From: Zygnema cylindricum
Lineage: Eukaryota; Streptophyta; Zygnematophyceae; Zygnematales; Zygnemataceae
Reading direction: 5' to 3'
DNA length: 64,000 bases
Assembly (NCBI GenBank): GCA_037447655.1
Contig: JBBHKE010003069.1
Coordinates: 1 to 64,000 of the forward strand
The notes beneath the pieces were generated by a model. The model had not been told where the DNA came from and did not search any database. It saw only the letters and a program-made list of their open reading frames with translations. Numbering within the stretch: position 1 is the first letter of the stretch; each line of letters opens with the position of its first letter. Position numbers and translations under genes: made by a program. Shown piece by piece: positions 31,924-43,700 of this stretch.

Positions 31924-32190
31924 GATTAAACCAGCGGAATTTAAAACTGAGATAGTGCAATTTATCTCATTTACTAAGCTTAAAAATGTAATATGATAAA
32001 TTCCATTTCAAATTAATCGCATTTTTTAGGATTATATCCAAGCAAAATTTATTACACCTCATGCCTGTTGCAGACTGACACGTTTTAACATTAAAATTTT
32101 CATTTTTCCATGTTCATTATTAAATTATCTTAGCGCCAACGTACACTTTAACGTGATTATTTTTTTTTAATTTAGCGTAGCTTTTTTTGG

Positions 32191-32269
32191 TTAGAGGTAG
32201 ACTGCCTCGGTTTCTTTCTATATTTCTATTAAGACCTAGAAAATAATGAAATAACTATTGATTTCTACA
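32191..32269 (-). mobile_element. antisense fragment of the element-2 type LTR start
   Basis: On the minus strand it begins TGTAGAAATCAATAG at 32269 and continues through the TTTTCTAGGTCT and CCGAGGCAGTCTACCTC blocks shared with 25109-25200. Only about 80 bases remain. Confidence 0.7.
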
Positions 32270-32338
32270 CTATATGTATCCTAGATATATACTATTTGTC
32301 TCAACTCATACTGTTGTCGATTAACTATAAATTTTTCA

Positions 32339-32377
32339 CATGTAAATTCATGTAAATTCATGTAAATTCATGTAAAT
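32339..32377. repeat. 10-bp tandem repeat, four units
   Basis: CATGTAAATT is repeated four times (the last ending in G). The repeats are immediate, without spacers. Confidence 0.9.
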
Positions 32378-32724
32378 GTTCACACGGGCGAGAATGTTGT
32401 CGACGAACGGAGATATGGGAACGGGTTTTTTTCGATGCGATTTAATTTTTTTTTATTAGTGCAATTTCACATGCAACCGCGATTCTATTAAATTATTACT
32501 TGTACCTTTTTACTTTTAAAATTACAATTTTGCACAGTCAGACGTTGTCCGTACTCCACATTATTTAAAACGAACCTATATTAGGATTTTTTACGCTAAT
32601 TAAACTTTACCTTAAATAGTATAATGTAAAAATTCGAATCATTTACTCTATTTAACGTGATAGAGTCAAAATTTAAGGCGACCAAATTAGCGTTGTTTAC
32701 TCTAATTACGATTCGTTGTGTAGT
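32378..32724. mobile_element. ACACCG-type element, right part (empty-site reference)
   Basis: It follows copy B (7120-7158 joined to 7938-8244) without the PIF/Harbinger-like insertion. It also shows the hAT target of copy A unoccupied ('tttactctatttaacgtgatagag'). The right end is CGATTCGTTGTGTA. The left terminus was not found. Confidence 0.6.
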
Positions 32725-32806
32725 GTTCGGATATTGAGAACACGACAACGTGGCGTGATGTGACGAGATCACACGCGCCATAATTAAAAGTGTGATACTG
32801 TAAGTT

Positions 32807-32890
32807 ACACCGCGCATCGTTATTAGTGTCAACGACACTAATTTGGGTTCTTAAAATTATGATTTTTTTCCTCAAATAGGATACATGGTT
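32807..32890. mobile_element. ACACCG-type element, left end fragment
   Basis: ACACCGCGCATCGTTATTAG followed by 'tgtcaacgacactaatttgggttcttaaaattatgatttttttcctcaaatagga' is the reverse complement of the right end of the element at 56579-57118. The rest of the element is missing or diverged. Confidence 0.6.
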
Positions 32891-34570
32891 TAATTTTTCC
32901 TTGGCCCAACTATGGTACCGTTCAAAAGATCGTAAAGGGCCAATTACAATAATATATAATAGTGTGGGCGATGCCTCCGGACCGCATAAATACCTTTTGA
33001 AGAAAGCCACAAAAACAGTTAAAGTCAGGACGATGGTCGCTTTAACGGATTGTTCGTTACGTAATTAGTCCATATGCGGACATTTAAATTTCAAGGCGTG
33101 ATTTTTTATTTTTTGTACGAATATATATTAATATATGTCGATAAATTTAATATTCCATTTTTGTTTGTTCCCAAATAAACGAAAATTAATACACCTTTAA
33201 AAAAAATTTTAATTAGCGTCAATGGCCTTCATTTACTTCCACACTATTTAAAATTTGACACACATACGTCTGGGGTAATGCTGAATGATATCACCACATG
33301 GAACGTCATGTATAAAATAATTGTAGTGTCGCGGAATTAAACAAATGGCGTGGCACATTTGGCGGATAACGCAACAAAAAATTTAAAAATTCGACTTGTC
33401 ACGTTACTTCACCCCTGTCTCAGGAGCATTTTAGGCGGTCTGATAATGGCAAAGCGACAATCCGTGATATTCGCAACGCGCGAAAATTAGCGTAAATGCA
33501 GACCTTGCATATCGACATTGAAAAATCGTTCCGATACCCCTTAAACAATAATCCGGTCACATATTCGTATGCACTCTGATGCGACACCGACTTTATTTCG
33601 ACTTACAAATATTTTTTCGAATTTCCATTGGCCCCGCAGTTTACGGATACGTCATTTTGATGTTTACTGGCATTGCCTTCCATTATGTCGTGCAAGTTAA
33701 CATCGTTTCTCAATTGTGATTGGCGCCACGTAGGTTAGAGTCAAGATTTTGAAAATCTGCCAAATATCTTCAACGGAAAGTCAAAACGAAAAATGTGGAC
33801 CACCTAATTTTTTTGAAAATATGCAAAATATCTTCAACGGAAAGTCAGAACGAAATATTTGTACCAGCGTAATGTGTTTAAAGCATACCACCGTAATGTA
33901 CTTAAAGTATTGTGCGAGTATGATCTAACGTACTATTTGTACCTTCATTAGGGTTTGTAACAAACCCTAACTTCTTCACTGCTATGGCATTTACTTGAAC
34001 GCCTGCCTCCAACGGAAAGCCACTGCCGTATTATGTGACATCTGTCACATTTTTACGTTTGTTAATAGAGACGCCTGCCTCCAAAGGAAAGCCTCTACCG
34101 TATTATGTGACCTCTTTCGCATTTTTACGTGTGTTAATAGAGCGAAAGCGCGACAAACTGTGGATAGTGTATAACGTGTACGACGTGTTCGGTTCTCATC
34201 GCCTATTCGTGTTGGCGATTTTTTTTACTCTTCACTTGAAAATCGCGCACATCGTCCAGGGTGTACATCGCGCACATCGTCCAATTTGAAGAGACCAGAG
34301 GTTGCAAAAGTCAAAAAAATCATACCCGAAACCGACCGTTTTTTTTTTTCAAAATTTGAGTAACCGACGCCCGACCGAGTTTTGTCACGCTCCAAAATTG
34401 TTAATTGTTAAACGACCGTCGTTTACGAAAAAAAAAACCGAATCTTGTTTTTTTTCGCGATAGCGAGCCGCCCGTAACCGAAAAGTTCAAAATTAATCAA
34501 TGTACGACGGAATAAGCCAATAATTACGATTTGTCGCGTTCCCTAAGATTTGCGAAATGAATATTGTACC

Positions 34571-35114
34571 TACACCGACAATCGTTATTAGCGTGTAAGT
34601 TTTTTTAGCGTATAAAAATAATTACCGTGGTGTACGCTATTTAAGAATTTGAAAATTTTGGAAAAAATCATGCATTCTAATTGTTTGGTTATGGTAATTT
34701 GGATCTTTGAAAAAAAAATTGTCGGTCGCAAACATGCTTACACTAATATAGGTATCCATACAAAATCTAACAAATCGTACACAAATCGTACATTCACACT
34801 TTCGAAACGCGGCTGTCGGACGAATATGTGCGAACGGGATTTTTTACTACCTGGTTTTTCTTCCTTTTTAGAACGCACATTCTCATGCGTCCGCGGTTAC
34901 TAAAACTAATTTATTGTACTTTTTAACTTAAAAAGGTACATTTATGTACGGTCTGACACTGACCCTACACCACTCTATTTAAGATAAAACGTATTGAAAA
35001 TTTCCCGAAATAGAATAAAGAAAAAAATAGAATAAACTACACTAATGGAGAATAAAAAAAATTAAAAGCGGGACGGAATTAGCGTACACAACGCTAATAA
35101 CGATTGGCGGTGTA
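34571..35114. mobile_element. ACACCG-ended inverted-repeat element, copy E
   Basis: TACACCGACAATCGTTATTA at the left and TAATAACGATTGGCGGTGTA at the right. It is inserted within the hAT element's tandem repeat, where intact neighbouring units give the empty site. 544 bases, non-coding. Confidence 0.8.
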
Positions 35115-35330
35115 CTGTGTCAGATTTGCGACGCTTTGTCGCGTTGCCTAAGATTTTCGAAATGAATATTGTAGTACTGTGTCAGATTTGAGACGCTTTG
35201 TCGCTTTCCCCAAGATTTTCGAAATGAATAGTGTACTACTGTGTCAGAGATGCGACGCTTTGTCGCGTTTCCTTTGATTTGCGAAATAAATAGCTTACTA
35301 CAGTACCGTGTCAGATTTGCGACGCTAATC
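35115..35330. repeat. tandem repeat, about three units of ~66 bp
   Basis: The unit 'tactgtgtcagatttgcgac...aagattttcgaaatgaat' occurs at about 35114, 35176 and 35238, and partially at 35300 and 34535-34570. The same unit in reverse is at 9637-9765. Confidence 0.8.
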
Positions 35331-35605
35331 ATGATGCCACGTACTTCCACGATACCAAAAGTACAAAGAACAATAATGTTGGAAAAAAAAAGTACAGAAT
35401 TTTCTTTTTTTTTGGTTTTTTGTTTGACCGACCGTAACTGACCGTTTTTTTTTCCTGGTGAGTCAACCGACCGTAACCGCCCGACCCCCAAAATTTGGCA
35501 ACCGAATCCATTCCGGATCCGGCGCGGGCGGTCGGTTAACGGTCGGTCACGGTTTCGGTTGACCGTTTGCGACCTCTGGAAGAGATCTCTTCAAACTGGA
35601 TGATG

Positions 35606-35675
35606 TGCGCGATCGTCCAGTGTGGAGATACTCTCCTCGGCGAGGAGAGTATCTTCACACTGGACGACGTGCGCA
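35606..35675. repeat. near-perfect palindrome, ~35-base arms, no loop
   Basis: The arms 'gtgcgcgatcgtccagtgtg' + 'gagatactctcctcg' and their complement meet at 35640/35641 (CTCGGCGAG centre). A related but less perfect form lies at 59095-59140. It belongs to the PIF/Harbinger-like family body and would extrude as a cruciform or RNA hairpin. Confidence 0.8.
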
Positions 35676-36138
35676 ATTGCTTCGCGAATCTAGAAAAGCT
35701 AAAAATCCAACGGTCGATTATTACGCCTATAATGTTGGAGCGATCCAGTAAACATGTTTCGAAATGTTTCATCTAACAAAAAAATAATTTTGTACGAATA
35801 TGTACGAAAGTGTACGACATCCAGCAAACAACCCCACTTTTCCTCTAATGGAAGTTCACCCTGAATCTACGATTTTTTAAAATTTCCCTCCAAAATATTT
35901 CGAGCTTTCAATTCTCGATGCGACAAAGTTGTGTTTATCATTGTTTTTTTCTTCAATGCCGTAGGTTAAGTTTCCCGCACTTTCTTTCTTTCTTTTTTCT
36001 TTTTCCCTTGCTTTCCTTTTCCTGTACGTTGTCCGCAGGCTGTAGAATCCGAGACGGGTGCTTAGTAGCGCCACCTATTGAGTCGTTTAAGAAATTATTG
36101 ACCAAACTTGGTGGGAAACGAGCTGAAGGTTAGAAAGA

Positions 36139-36216
36139 ATGGCTGGAAAGGAGAATTATCCGTTTGGCTCACTAGTTCTTGCAAAAGTTAGAGGGTTTCC
36201 CCCATGGCCCGCAGAG
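36139..36216 (+). pseudogene. extra copy of SCC3 exon 1 (alternative first exon or relic)
   Basis: The exon starts ATG and encodes [20 protein letters not shown] followed by PPWPAE and the same GTATGTATAT donor, differing from the downstream copy by one residue (Asn for Asp at position 6). It is intact, so it could act as an alternative first exon if the duplicated promoter works. Otherwise it is an unused duplicate. Confidence 0.7.
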
Positions 36217-36340
36217 GTATGTATATTTACAGATAGTCAAGTCCGTTGTTTATGTTTTTACCTGGCTTTATATATGTAGGGTGGACAATAATAGATATTA
36301 TTTGTTCTCTCTCTCCTCTCCCTCTCCCTCTCTTTTATTT

Positions 36341-36533
36341 ATAATGTACGGTTCGTACAGTTATCGCCGATAGTTATCGTTATCGGCATTATCGCCGATA
36401 AGTAGCCGATATTATCGGCTACTTATCGGCGATAAGACCGATAGCGATATATTATACCAATATATCGATTATCGGGTCCCCGAAAAATGGCCCATATCGG
36501 TTATCCGAAAATCCTTACCGATACACAACACTA
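36341..36533. mobile_element. hAT TAGTGTTG-family relic, right end
   Basis: It is rich in ATCGG/CCGAT palindromes ('tatcggctacttatcggcgataag') and ends 'ttaccgatacacaacacta', the inverted form of the TAGTGTTGTGTATCG start. The left end is not identifiable. Confidence 0.45.
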
Positions 36534-36534
36534 T

Positions 36535-36657
36535 AAATTTTGCTGTCCGTACTATTACAGAGACCTTCTGATGTAACCATGCCCTAATTCATATAATTAC
36601 TTATTTGGAGTATGGTTACAGCAGGAGGTCTCTGTAATAGTACGGACAGCAAAATTT
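36535..36657. repeat. hairpin MITE with 46-base arms
   Basis: The arms at 36535-36580 and about 36612-36657 are inverted copies with two mismatches (tttgctgtccgtactattac...gtaaccat); the loop is about 31 bases. It lies between the two copies of SCC3 exon 1, that is, in the upstream region or first intron. Confidence 0.85.
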
Positions 36658-37289
36658 CTCGGTTACATCGCGTATCGTCTGTGAACAAGGTTTTACAAAC
36701 GTGTTTTGATTTGAGTGGTTCCTTGTAAGTTGACGATCAAATCTCTAAAATCGTCAAAGATATGATGACCGACCATTTGCGTATTACGTACGTGTACTTC
36801 ACAAGTGTAAACTTTCAGGAAAAAACCGTATTTCTTTTGCAAAGATTTTACGGTCACCTTGTCCGAAGGCACGTGACTTTGGAGACCTGTGAAAATTTTC
36901 ATTTTTTTTTGAATACCTCGATATATTGGCGATACATTTATTTTCGATATATCGAAAAGATATATCGATTATTGGGTACCTGAAACTCGATATATATCGA
37001 ATATTGGAAAAAGGTCTTCGATACCCAGCAGTCCAGCACTATTTATTGACTATAAAAGAATCGTTGGTTTCGAAACGATATAGCTGCACCCCTCACCGTT
37101 CGAAGACCGATAATAGGTTTTATCGCGATAAGTTTTTTCCCGATACACAACCAATACAGTATTTAGTGTCGTTACGTACCGATTAATTACGTCAGCTCCC
37201 TAGAAATTGTATCAGAAAAATCCCGAAAATGTAAAAAACCGGTACCTGATGTCTGTCAAGTATGGTACGGATATAGAAGGGCGAACCAC
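36658..37289. other. repeat-derived stretch between duplicated gene starts
   Basis: TATCG/CGATA-rich sequence near 36915-37030 resembles the TAGTGTTG hAT family. No coding segment was recognised. Confidence 0.35.
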
Positions 37290-37730
37290 CATTGACTGCA
37301 AACCTGCAAATCAACTCGACACAATGCCAGACGGCTGCATATCGGACATTGAAAAATCGTCCTCGATACCCATCATGAACTAATAAATCCGGTTCATAAG
37401 TTCAGATGCACTACACGACTTTTATTTCACGACCACAAATATTGTTTTGAATCTACGATTTTTTAAAATTTCCCTCCAAAATATTTCGAGCTTTCAAAAC
37501 TCGATGCGACAAATTTGTGTCTGTATATCATTGTTTTTTCCTGCAAAATGCCGTAGTTCAAGTTTCCCGCCCTTTCTTCCTGTCTTTTTTCTTTTTCCCT
37601 TGCTTTCCTTTTCCTGTACGTTGTCTGCAGGCTGTAGAATCCGAGACGGGTGCTTAGTAGCGCTTACTATTGAGTCGTTTAAGAAATTATTGACCAAACT
37701 TGGTGAAAAACGAGCTGAAGGTTAGAAAGA
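37290..37730 (+). promoter_or_regulatory. proximal upstream region and leader of SCC3
   Basis: This is the undivided copy of the duplicated segment, ending at the ATG of 37731. It includes a T/C-rich tract ending TGTCTGCAG (37630), which could be the acceptor of a leader intron, followed by 'gctgtagaatccgagacgggtgcttagtagcg'. No TATA box stands out. Short in-frame stops before the ATG show that 37731 is the first usable start. Confidence 0.45.
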
Positions 37731-40700
37731 ATGGCTGGAAAGGAGGATTATCCGTTTGGCTCACTAGTTCTTGCAAAAGTTAGAGGGTTTCCCCCATGGC
37801 CCGCAGAGGTATGTATATTTACAGATAGTCAAGTCCGTTGTTTATGTTTTTACCTGGCTTTATATATGTAGGGTGGACAATAATAGATATTATTTGTTCT
37901 CTCTCCCTCCCTCTTCCTCTCCCTCTCCCTCTCTTTTATTTATAATCTCAATGGTCTTTCTAATATCTGACTATTTTCAGTTCTCTGTCTCATTTCCATC
38001 ATAAGTGTGTATGTAAACGTTTCTTGTGGTTAAAAACAAATTATGATATTTCTTTATGAACGTATCAATTTATCAGATGATATTCATTCCATTTGAATTA
38101 ATGACCATGGAAATTGAACTCTGGGAATTTTTTTTTTTTATTTTTTTTTGTTCTTTAACTATGTCACCTTAAAGTATTTTTCAACGTCTTGTTTTCTTAT
38201 GTTTGTATGAAAGAACAGTTTAGATCGTCTTTGGGAATTTTCTGCTTTTGGATCTCTGTATGTTGACGGGGCATCTCTAAATACTAGAAAAGAATTCCGC
38301 TATTTTTTTCAGCCATGCTATTCAAACTTCTGCAATAGTAGGCTGTATTACTTTTTTTTGAAAAACACGGAGTACTTGTTAAGCATTTATTCATTGGTGA
38401 GAGGAAAACACTACTTGGACGGTCCAGCGCATGTTTTCCTCTCCACCCCTTTATCGTATGTCTTCAGAAAATGGTGAAAACTACTAATTTTGATGTACTT
38501 TCCAGGTATGTGACCCTGCAAAATTTGATCAGGAAGCCAAGGAAGATAAACTGTTCGTTCTCTTCTTTCAACCTCGGCAAATGTAAGTTGTATCACCAGA
38601 GCCAGTCTTTTTTTTTTCTCTTTTGATTTCTGTTATGATTTTATTTTGATTCACCGCAGCTATCAGGTCGTCTTAAGTTTGCTATTTCTACAACTAGAAG
38701 TCCTGGCAATATTTCAAATAAGTTGTACGAACCACAGTTTCTCCTGTAACTCAAACATTTTGAAATTGGCTGTAATTTAACAAGTAATTCCAATAAGGAG
38801 TTGACAAATAGTTTGAATCAAGGCTTTTTTTGTGTCTTACAGAAGGTTTTGCGGGCCCGAGGAGGTCACATTATTTACCGGTGAGGCAAAAGAGGCAGCC
38901 ATTCAACGAACAAAAGCAAAAAATTGCTTGGCTGACTTCAAAACTGCTGTTCATGAAATATTGGAGGCAGAAAAGAAACGGTGGGCTAGTGTTGCTTTTA
39001 TTTCTACGTTTAAATTGGGGAACATCTAATGGCAAAGGCATTTCAGTTTGTTTGCATAATGATACTTGCTATTGAGAAGTCAGTATGAGTTTGTTGTTGA
39101 TGTCTTTAATGTGATAAACCTTCATCAGGTTTAGTTGTGGTTTCAAGGTTTTTCTGGCTGCCTGTGATATGAATTTGTTATGTTTTGTGTTTTTCTGCAT
39201 CGATTTTGTTGAAAGGAACTGTAAAGTGCAACCAATTGCAGCATGAATTGATCTCTCAAACATGAATGTTTGCCTTTATTGTGTGCTTTTTTGTGTCATT
39301 TGACCTAACCTTGTTCCTTAAACTGTGTCTTTTTGTTGGCCGTTCGTATGTTTCAGTAACAAGCCACCTGATTTTGGTTGTATCTCCAGTCTTTATGTGC
39401 CGTTACATCTTTGAATACATTACTTGATATTGCATTTTTTTATTTATTTCTGTTACCGTTTTGTTTTGGCACCATTGTTACAATATTCGTGAATGTTTAC
39501 TTTATGGTTTGACACGTATCCGAATGGGATATATGTGTGGTATAATAAGGTCTAATGCTAAAGTGTCTTGTTGTAAATGCAAGTTTTTTTTCTCTCTTGA
39601 CTGTCCTCTGAATATGTTGCTTGATTACAGTCAGAACGCAGAGGGCGACAGAAGTGAAGACGAGAGAGATGATGAACATGAGGAACCGGAGGAATCAGAC
39701 GATGTGGAGGAAGAAGACTCAGAAGAAGATGCCCGAGAACCTGCAAAGAAACTGTCACGGAAGCGAGTACGGCATGCTGGAAAGGCATCTCCTCAGGTAT
39801 TGAGTTCCAATATTTTAACCATGCTGTTTGTCTATAGGAATTCCTGCAGTCTGCACATCTCTTGTTCAGATTCAGTTTTGTATTTCTGGTAGTGGCTGAC
39901 TTGATTGCTCCATTAGCAATGTCACTATGGGCATATTATGCTTGTTGTAATGCTTCACTTACTGAAACCGAAATGTATCCTCTTCAACTAAAACAATTTC
40001 GTGGTGTTGTGGTCCATGGTGTTGCTTCAAAATGCAGAAAAAGGCGAGAGGCAGGCCCAAACCACCAGCTGCTTCAGAAAAGGCTCGCAAGCAAGAAAGT
40101 GCATCAGAAAATACTGGAAGTGGAAAGAAAGTTCCTCTGGATGCTAATGGAGGCTTGTTTGGTATGTGCACCAAGTTATTGTTTGGAAGCATTCGGTTGG
40201 CAGGTCTGGCAATGCTATGGCATTTAATCAGGGACACAAACTTCCTGTTTAGTGACGTGGTTTGAGAGCTCTAGATGTAAGAAGTTACGATGCTGTTGGA
40301 AACCTTGACTTTGTTGGAAATTTCCGCTTGAACCTCGAGTAACTATTAGTTATTATCTGGCCTTTTCTTGGAGTTCGTCCTGGACTATGCCATAGTGCGA
40401 AATATTGAACTATGGAATTCTATTGCCCAACCTTTTTTTTGATTTTGAGCTGGAGCTTGTGTTGGATTTGGCAGCTACTGTGAAGAAAGGCAGCACATCA
40501 GAAAGTGTAGCAGCAGCCTGGGTAGAACGATACATGGAGGATCCCAACAAAGGGGTTGCAGAGCTTTTGAATTTTCTCTTCCAGGTATCCATTATGCTCC
40601 CTTGAATGGCACAGCATATACTGTGATTAGTTTAACAGCAGGCGGTAGCTTGTATCAATTTTTTTTTTTACATACTTTTGTCTCTTTTTTCATCAATATA

Positions 40701-43700
40701 ACACCACCTAAGAGGCTGGTGTTTTTTGATCCAATGCAGACGGTATTCAATACAGGCAGTAATAGTTTTCATTTACAGTTAATATTTGTTGTCTCACTTT
40801 CTGTCATTATAACACCAACTAAGAGGCAGGTGTGTCTGATCCAATGCAGACAGTAAATACAGGCAGTAATAGTTTCAGTTTATTGCTTTTTTCTCTCTCT
40901 ATTGTTATAGCACGACCTAAGAGACAGGCGTGTCTGGTTCAATGCAGGCTTGTGGTGCTCATATAAATTTGGAGCCAGAGGATCCATCAGACGACACCGA
41001 TGTTGATGATGTTGTGCAGAACCTTGTGGCAGCAGCAAAAGATGTATCCTCATCTACTATTATTTGATTCGCCACAGTTCATGTAATTTGAAAGTATTGG
41101 TCAGTTTACATGCCCGCACGTTGGTATGATGGGCTCATAAACCAAAAGGTAAAACAAGTTTTTTTTCTTGTATGTTCTGCATGGCTGAAGCTGAAACCAA
41201 ACGAGGTTGTCGTTGCTATACTTTCAGAGTTGTTTTGGCGCAACATCACTATTGCCAATTGTTGTGAACTTTAACTGCTTCACAGGGGGATGTGGACGAT
41301 CTAGTTGGATCCAAAAGCAAAGAGACCAAGGATTTTAAAAAGAACCTTCTTCAATTTTGGCATGCACTTGTGCTAGAGTGCCAGGAAACCGTCCTCTTTG
41401 ATGAGAACCTCTTCAACAAACTCATGAGCTATGTTATTGCACTTGCATGGTATGTTTTTTTTCATTTCAGAATAGAATATCCTTGTTGTCAAGCTTGTGT
41501 TTTTTACCAAGTTAATTGGAGCAACGTTGATGACTCTACAGGATAGATTGTAATGGAAAGTTCTCATGCTATTTTGTTTGTTGCCATCTGACACAATTTT
41601 TTTGTTATGACTGCAATCTCCTTCTTGTGGCTGTGCATTGCCATGGTTTTAGAGGGGCTTGAGAGGGATGAGGGTTTATCAACAATCCCATCTTTAAATT
41701 TGACAATGCCACAAGATCATTCCACATCATAATTCTTCCTTAATTATTCTTGTTTTCCGAGAAAAGTTCATTTTATAATGCAGCTAGAAGTGCTGTTTGC
41801 CACGGATGAGAAGTCTGTTCCTTGTAGATCCACTATTTTACAGGAAATGTTATCCGTACGCTCCGAAAAAAAACAGGAGAAGAGCATAAGATAATCAACA
41901 CAACTTGACTGAGGGTAATAGGAAGCTACAGTTCAAATTAGTCACTGTGTATTTTTGTGCAAGAATGATCAAAGTTTCTGGGCTACTTTGGGAAAGCCAT
42001 AGACTGGACCAGGCATGATGTGCGGTTCATGTTCAGGAAAGAGTCAACGTAACTAAACATTGCCAGAATCACTTTCAGAAATCTGTCAAGAAGTTAGTCG
42101 TTTAGCCTGTGTAAGCTGTCTCTCTTGCAGTACATCACCTCGAACATTTCGACAGGTGGCAACTTTGGTGGCTCTTCAGCTTGTTTCTTCATTTGTAACT
42201 GTTGCCACTTTTTTCATCGAAACACGTGAGACAGTGCAACGGCAGCTTAATGCGGAGAAGAAGAAAAAGGGTGTGAATGAGAGAGTAGCAGCTCTAGAAA
42301 AAAGTTTGGAAGATGTGAATGAGAAGGTAGCCACCATCGAAGGCATGATGCGTAACTTGTTCACCGGGTAAGTTGATTAACCTCGTGCATTGTTTTTGAA
42401 ATTAAAGGTCCACATTGTTCCTTAAATTTGTTACAAAGCTGTTGAAAGCTGTGTTGAATCTGAGTTATTTGGTAGTATGGAGGTTGGCAATTGCTGTCAT
42501 AAACTAAGTTCTTAATGCCATAACATTTATCCAGTATGAGGCTGGGTTCTATGGCCCGATTATTTATGTGATGGTAAATGGCTTCACCAAGCAAAGCTAA
42601 CAACATGCTTCATTTTTCTATGGCTTGTTAGGAACAAGATAATGTTCTCTGATTAAGCAAAAAAACGACCTTGCCTTATTTAGGAACTAGCTTTAGTTTG
42701 GACTTCCATTTATCCTTGATTATAGAAACCGCCAATCTACAAGACAGGCCTCAACATTTCCAATTTTTGTTGGCAGCTGAGTTAAATAGTTGAAGTTCCT
42801 GGTTGCAGAGTGTTTATGCACCGCTATCGTGATGTGGATTCTGAGATTCGTGTGGCCTGCATTTCGTCCTTGGGTGTTTGGATTGAAAACTATCCTTCAC
42901 TATTCCTTCAAGATCTCTATTTGAAATACATTGGCTGGACGTTGAATGACAAGGTATGTTAACTTTCATGCCCTGGCTAGTCTGCTGAGGAAGAGAGGAA
43001 ACACCACAAATTGCTGCAAATTTGTTGGTATTGAGTTGTAATGAGGTCAGTAGAATCGCTACATGATTTGTGGGTTTCAGTCTTCTCATTTATTCTGGTA
43101 TTCTATCTTGAAATTCTGGTGAATCAATTTGTTAAATAACAAATCTTATTTCTGTTTTGGCCTCTGTAAAGGTCTCAATTGAACAAACAATATTCATGGG
43201 TTTGACAGAGTGTCAATCCTAGTGCTTGTGTCGAAGCCTGTCTCTGATGGGAAATTCTCTGATGTTGAACTTTCATCACCTTTTAAGAGAAGTGCAAGAG
43301 ATAAATATTCATGTGGTTTTAGCCATAGCAGTCACTGATTTCAAAATTTTCGGCACTTTTTCTTGTTTGGCAGGTATTAATTGCTCATGACAAAAGAAAC
43401 GATTGTTTGTCTTTTACAGGTTCCTGCTGTGCGGCTCAGTTCAATATCAGCTCTATGTGCTCTTTACGAAAATGACGATTTCATCCCCGCCCTTGGACTT
43501 TTTACGGAGCGTTTTGTCGCCAGAATGGTTGAGCTCGTAGAGGACATCGACATTGAGGTTGCAGTGAAGGCTTTGGATCTTCTGCAGCAGTTAATGAAGT
43601 ATGTAACGAGAAATGAATGAATCTCATCAACACCTATCAAAGTACATAAAATGGTGGTCCTGCATTTTCTGTGTTCTTTGCTTGTTTAGTCTGGTACTGG

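Larger units (their letters stand above)
34296..35578. mobile_element. hAT-type element (CAGAGGT ends), target duplication GAAGAGA(C/T)
   Basis: The left end CAGAGGTTGCAAAAGTC and the right end GACCGTTTGCGACCTCTG are inverted. The flanks GAAGAGAC (34288-34295) and GAAGAGAT (35579-35586) agree at seven of eight bases. The element contains a 66-bp tandem repeat, interrupted by an ACACCG-type element at 34571-35114. It has no transposase. Confidence 0.8.
33613..35861. mobile_element. PIF/Harbinger-like element hosting a hAT element
   Basis: The right end CTAATGGAAGTTCACCC (to 35861) is the same as at 59337, and the left part (33640-34290) follows 58660-59110: 'gatgtttactggca', 'ccttccattatgtcgtgc', 'gattggcgccacgtagg', and the 'tgttcggttctcatcgcctattcgtg' block. 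The left terminus is degraded ('gaatttccattgg'). The insertion point is inferred from the undivided downstream copy near 37441. Confidence 0.5.
33488..36340 (+). repeat. upstream copy of the SCC3 promoter and first-exon segment (split)
   Basis: Segments 33488-33612 and 35862-36340 together match 37290-37950 in the same orientation: 'tgcatatcg(g)acattgaaaaatcgt', 'gatgca...gactttatttc', 'aatctacgattttttaaaatttccctcc', a leader, exon 1 and the start of intron 1. About 2.25 kb of nested transposons separates the two parts of this copy. The duplication predates those insertions. Confidence 0.8.

Noticed and set aside
31166-31960. 264-codon antisense frame
   Set aside because: It consists almost entirely of N from the assembly gap.
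32339-32377. Short direct repeats suggestive of a CRISPR array
   Set aside because: The 10-base units are immediately adjacent with no spacers, and the DNA is eukaryotic.
36139-36216. Separate full PWWP gene upstream of SCC3
   Set aside because: Only the first exon is duplicated; exons 2 and 3 of the PWWP domain are not present between 36217 and 37730.
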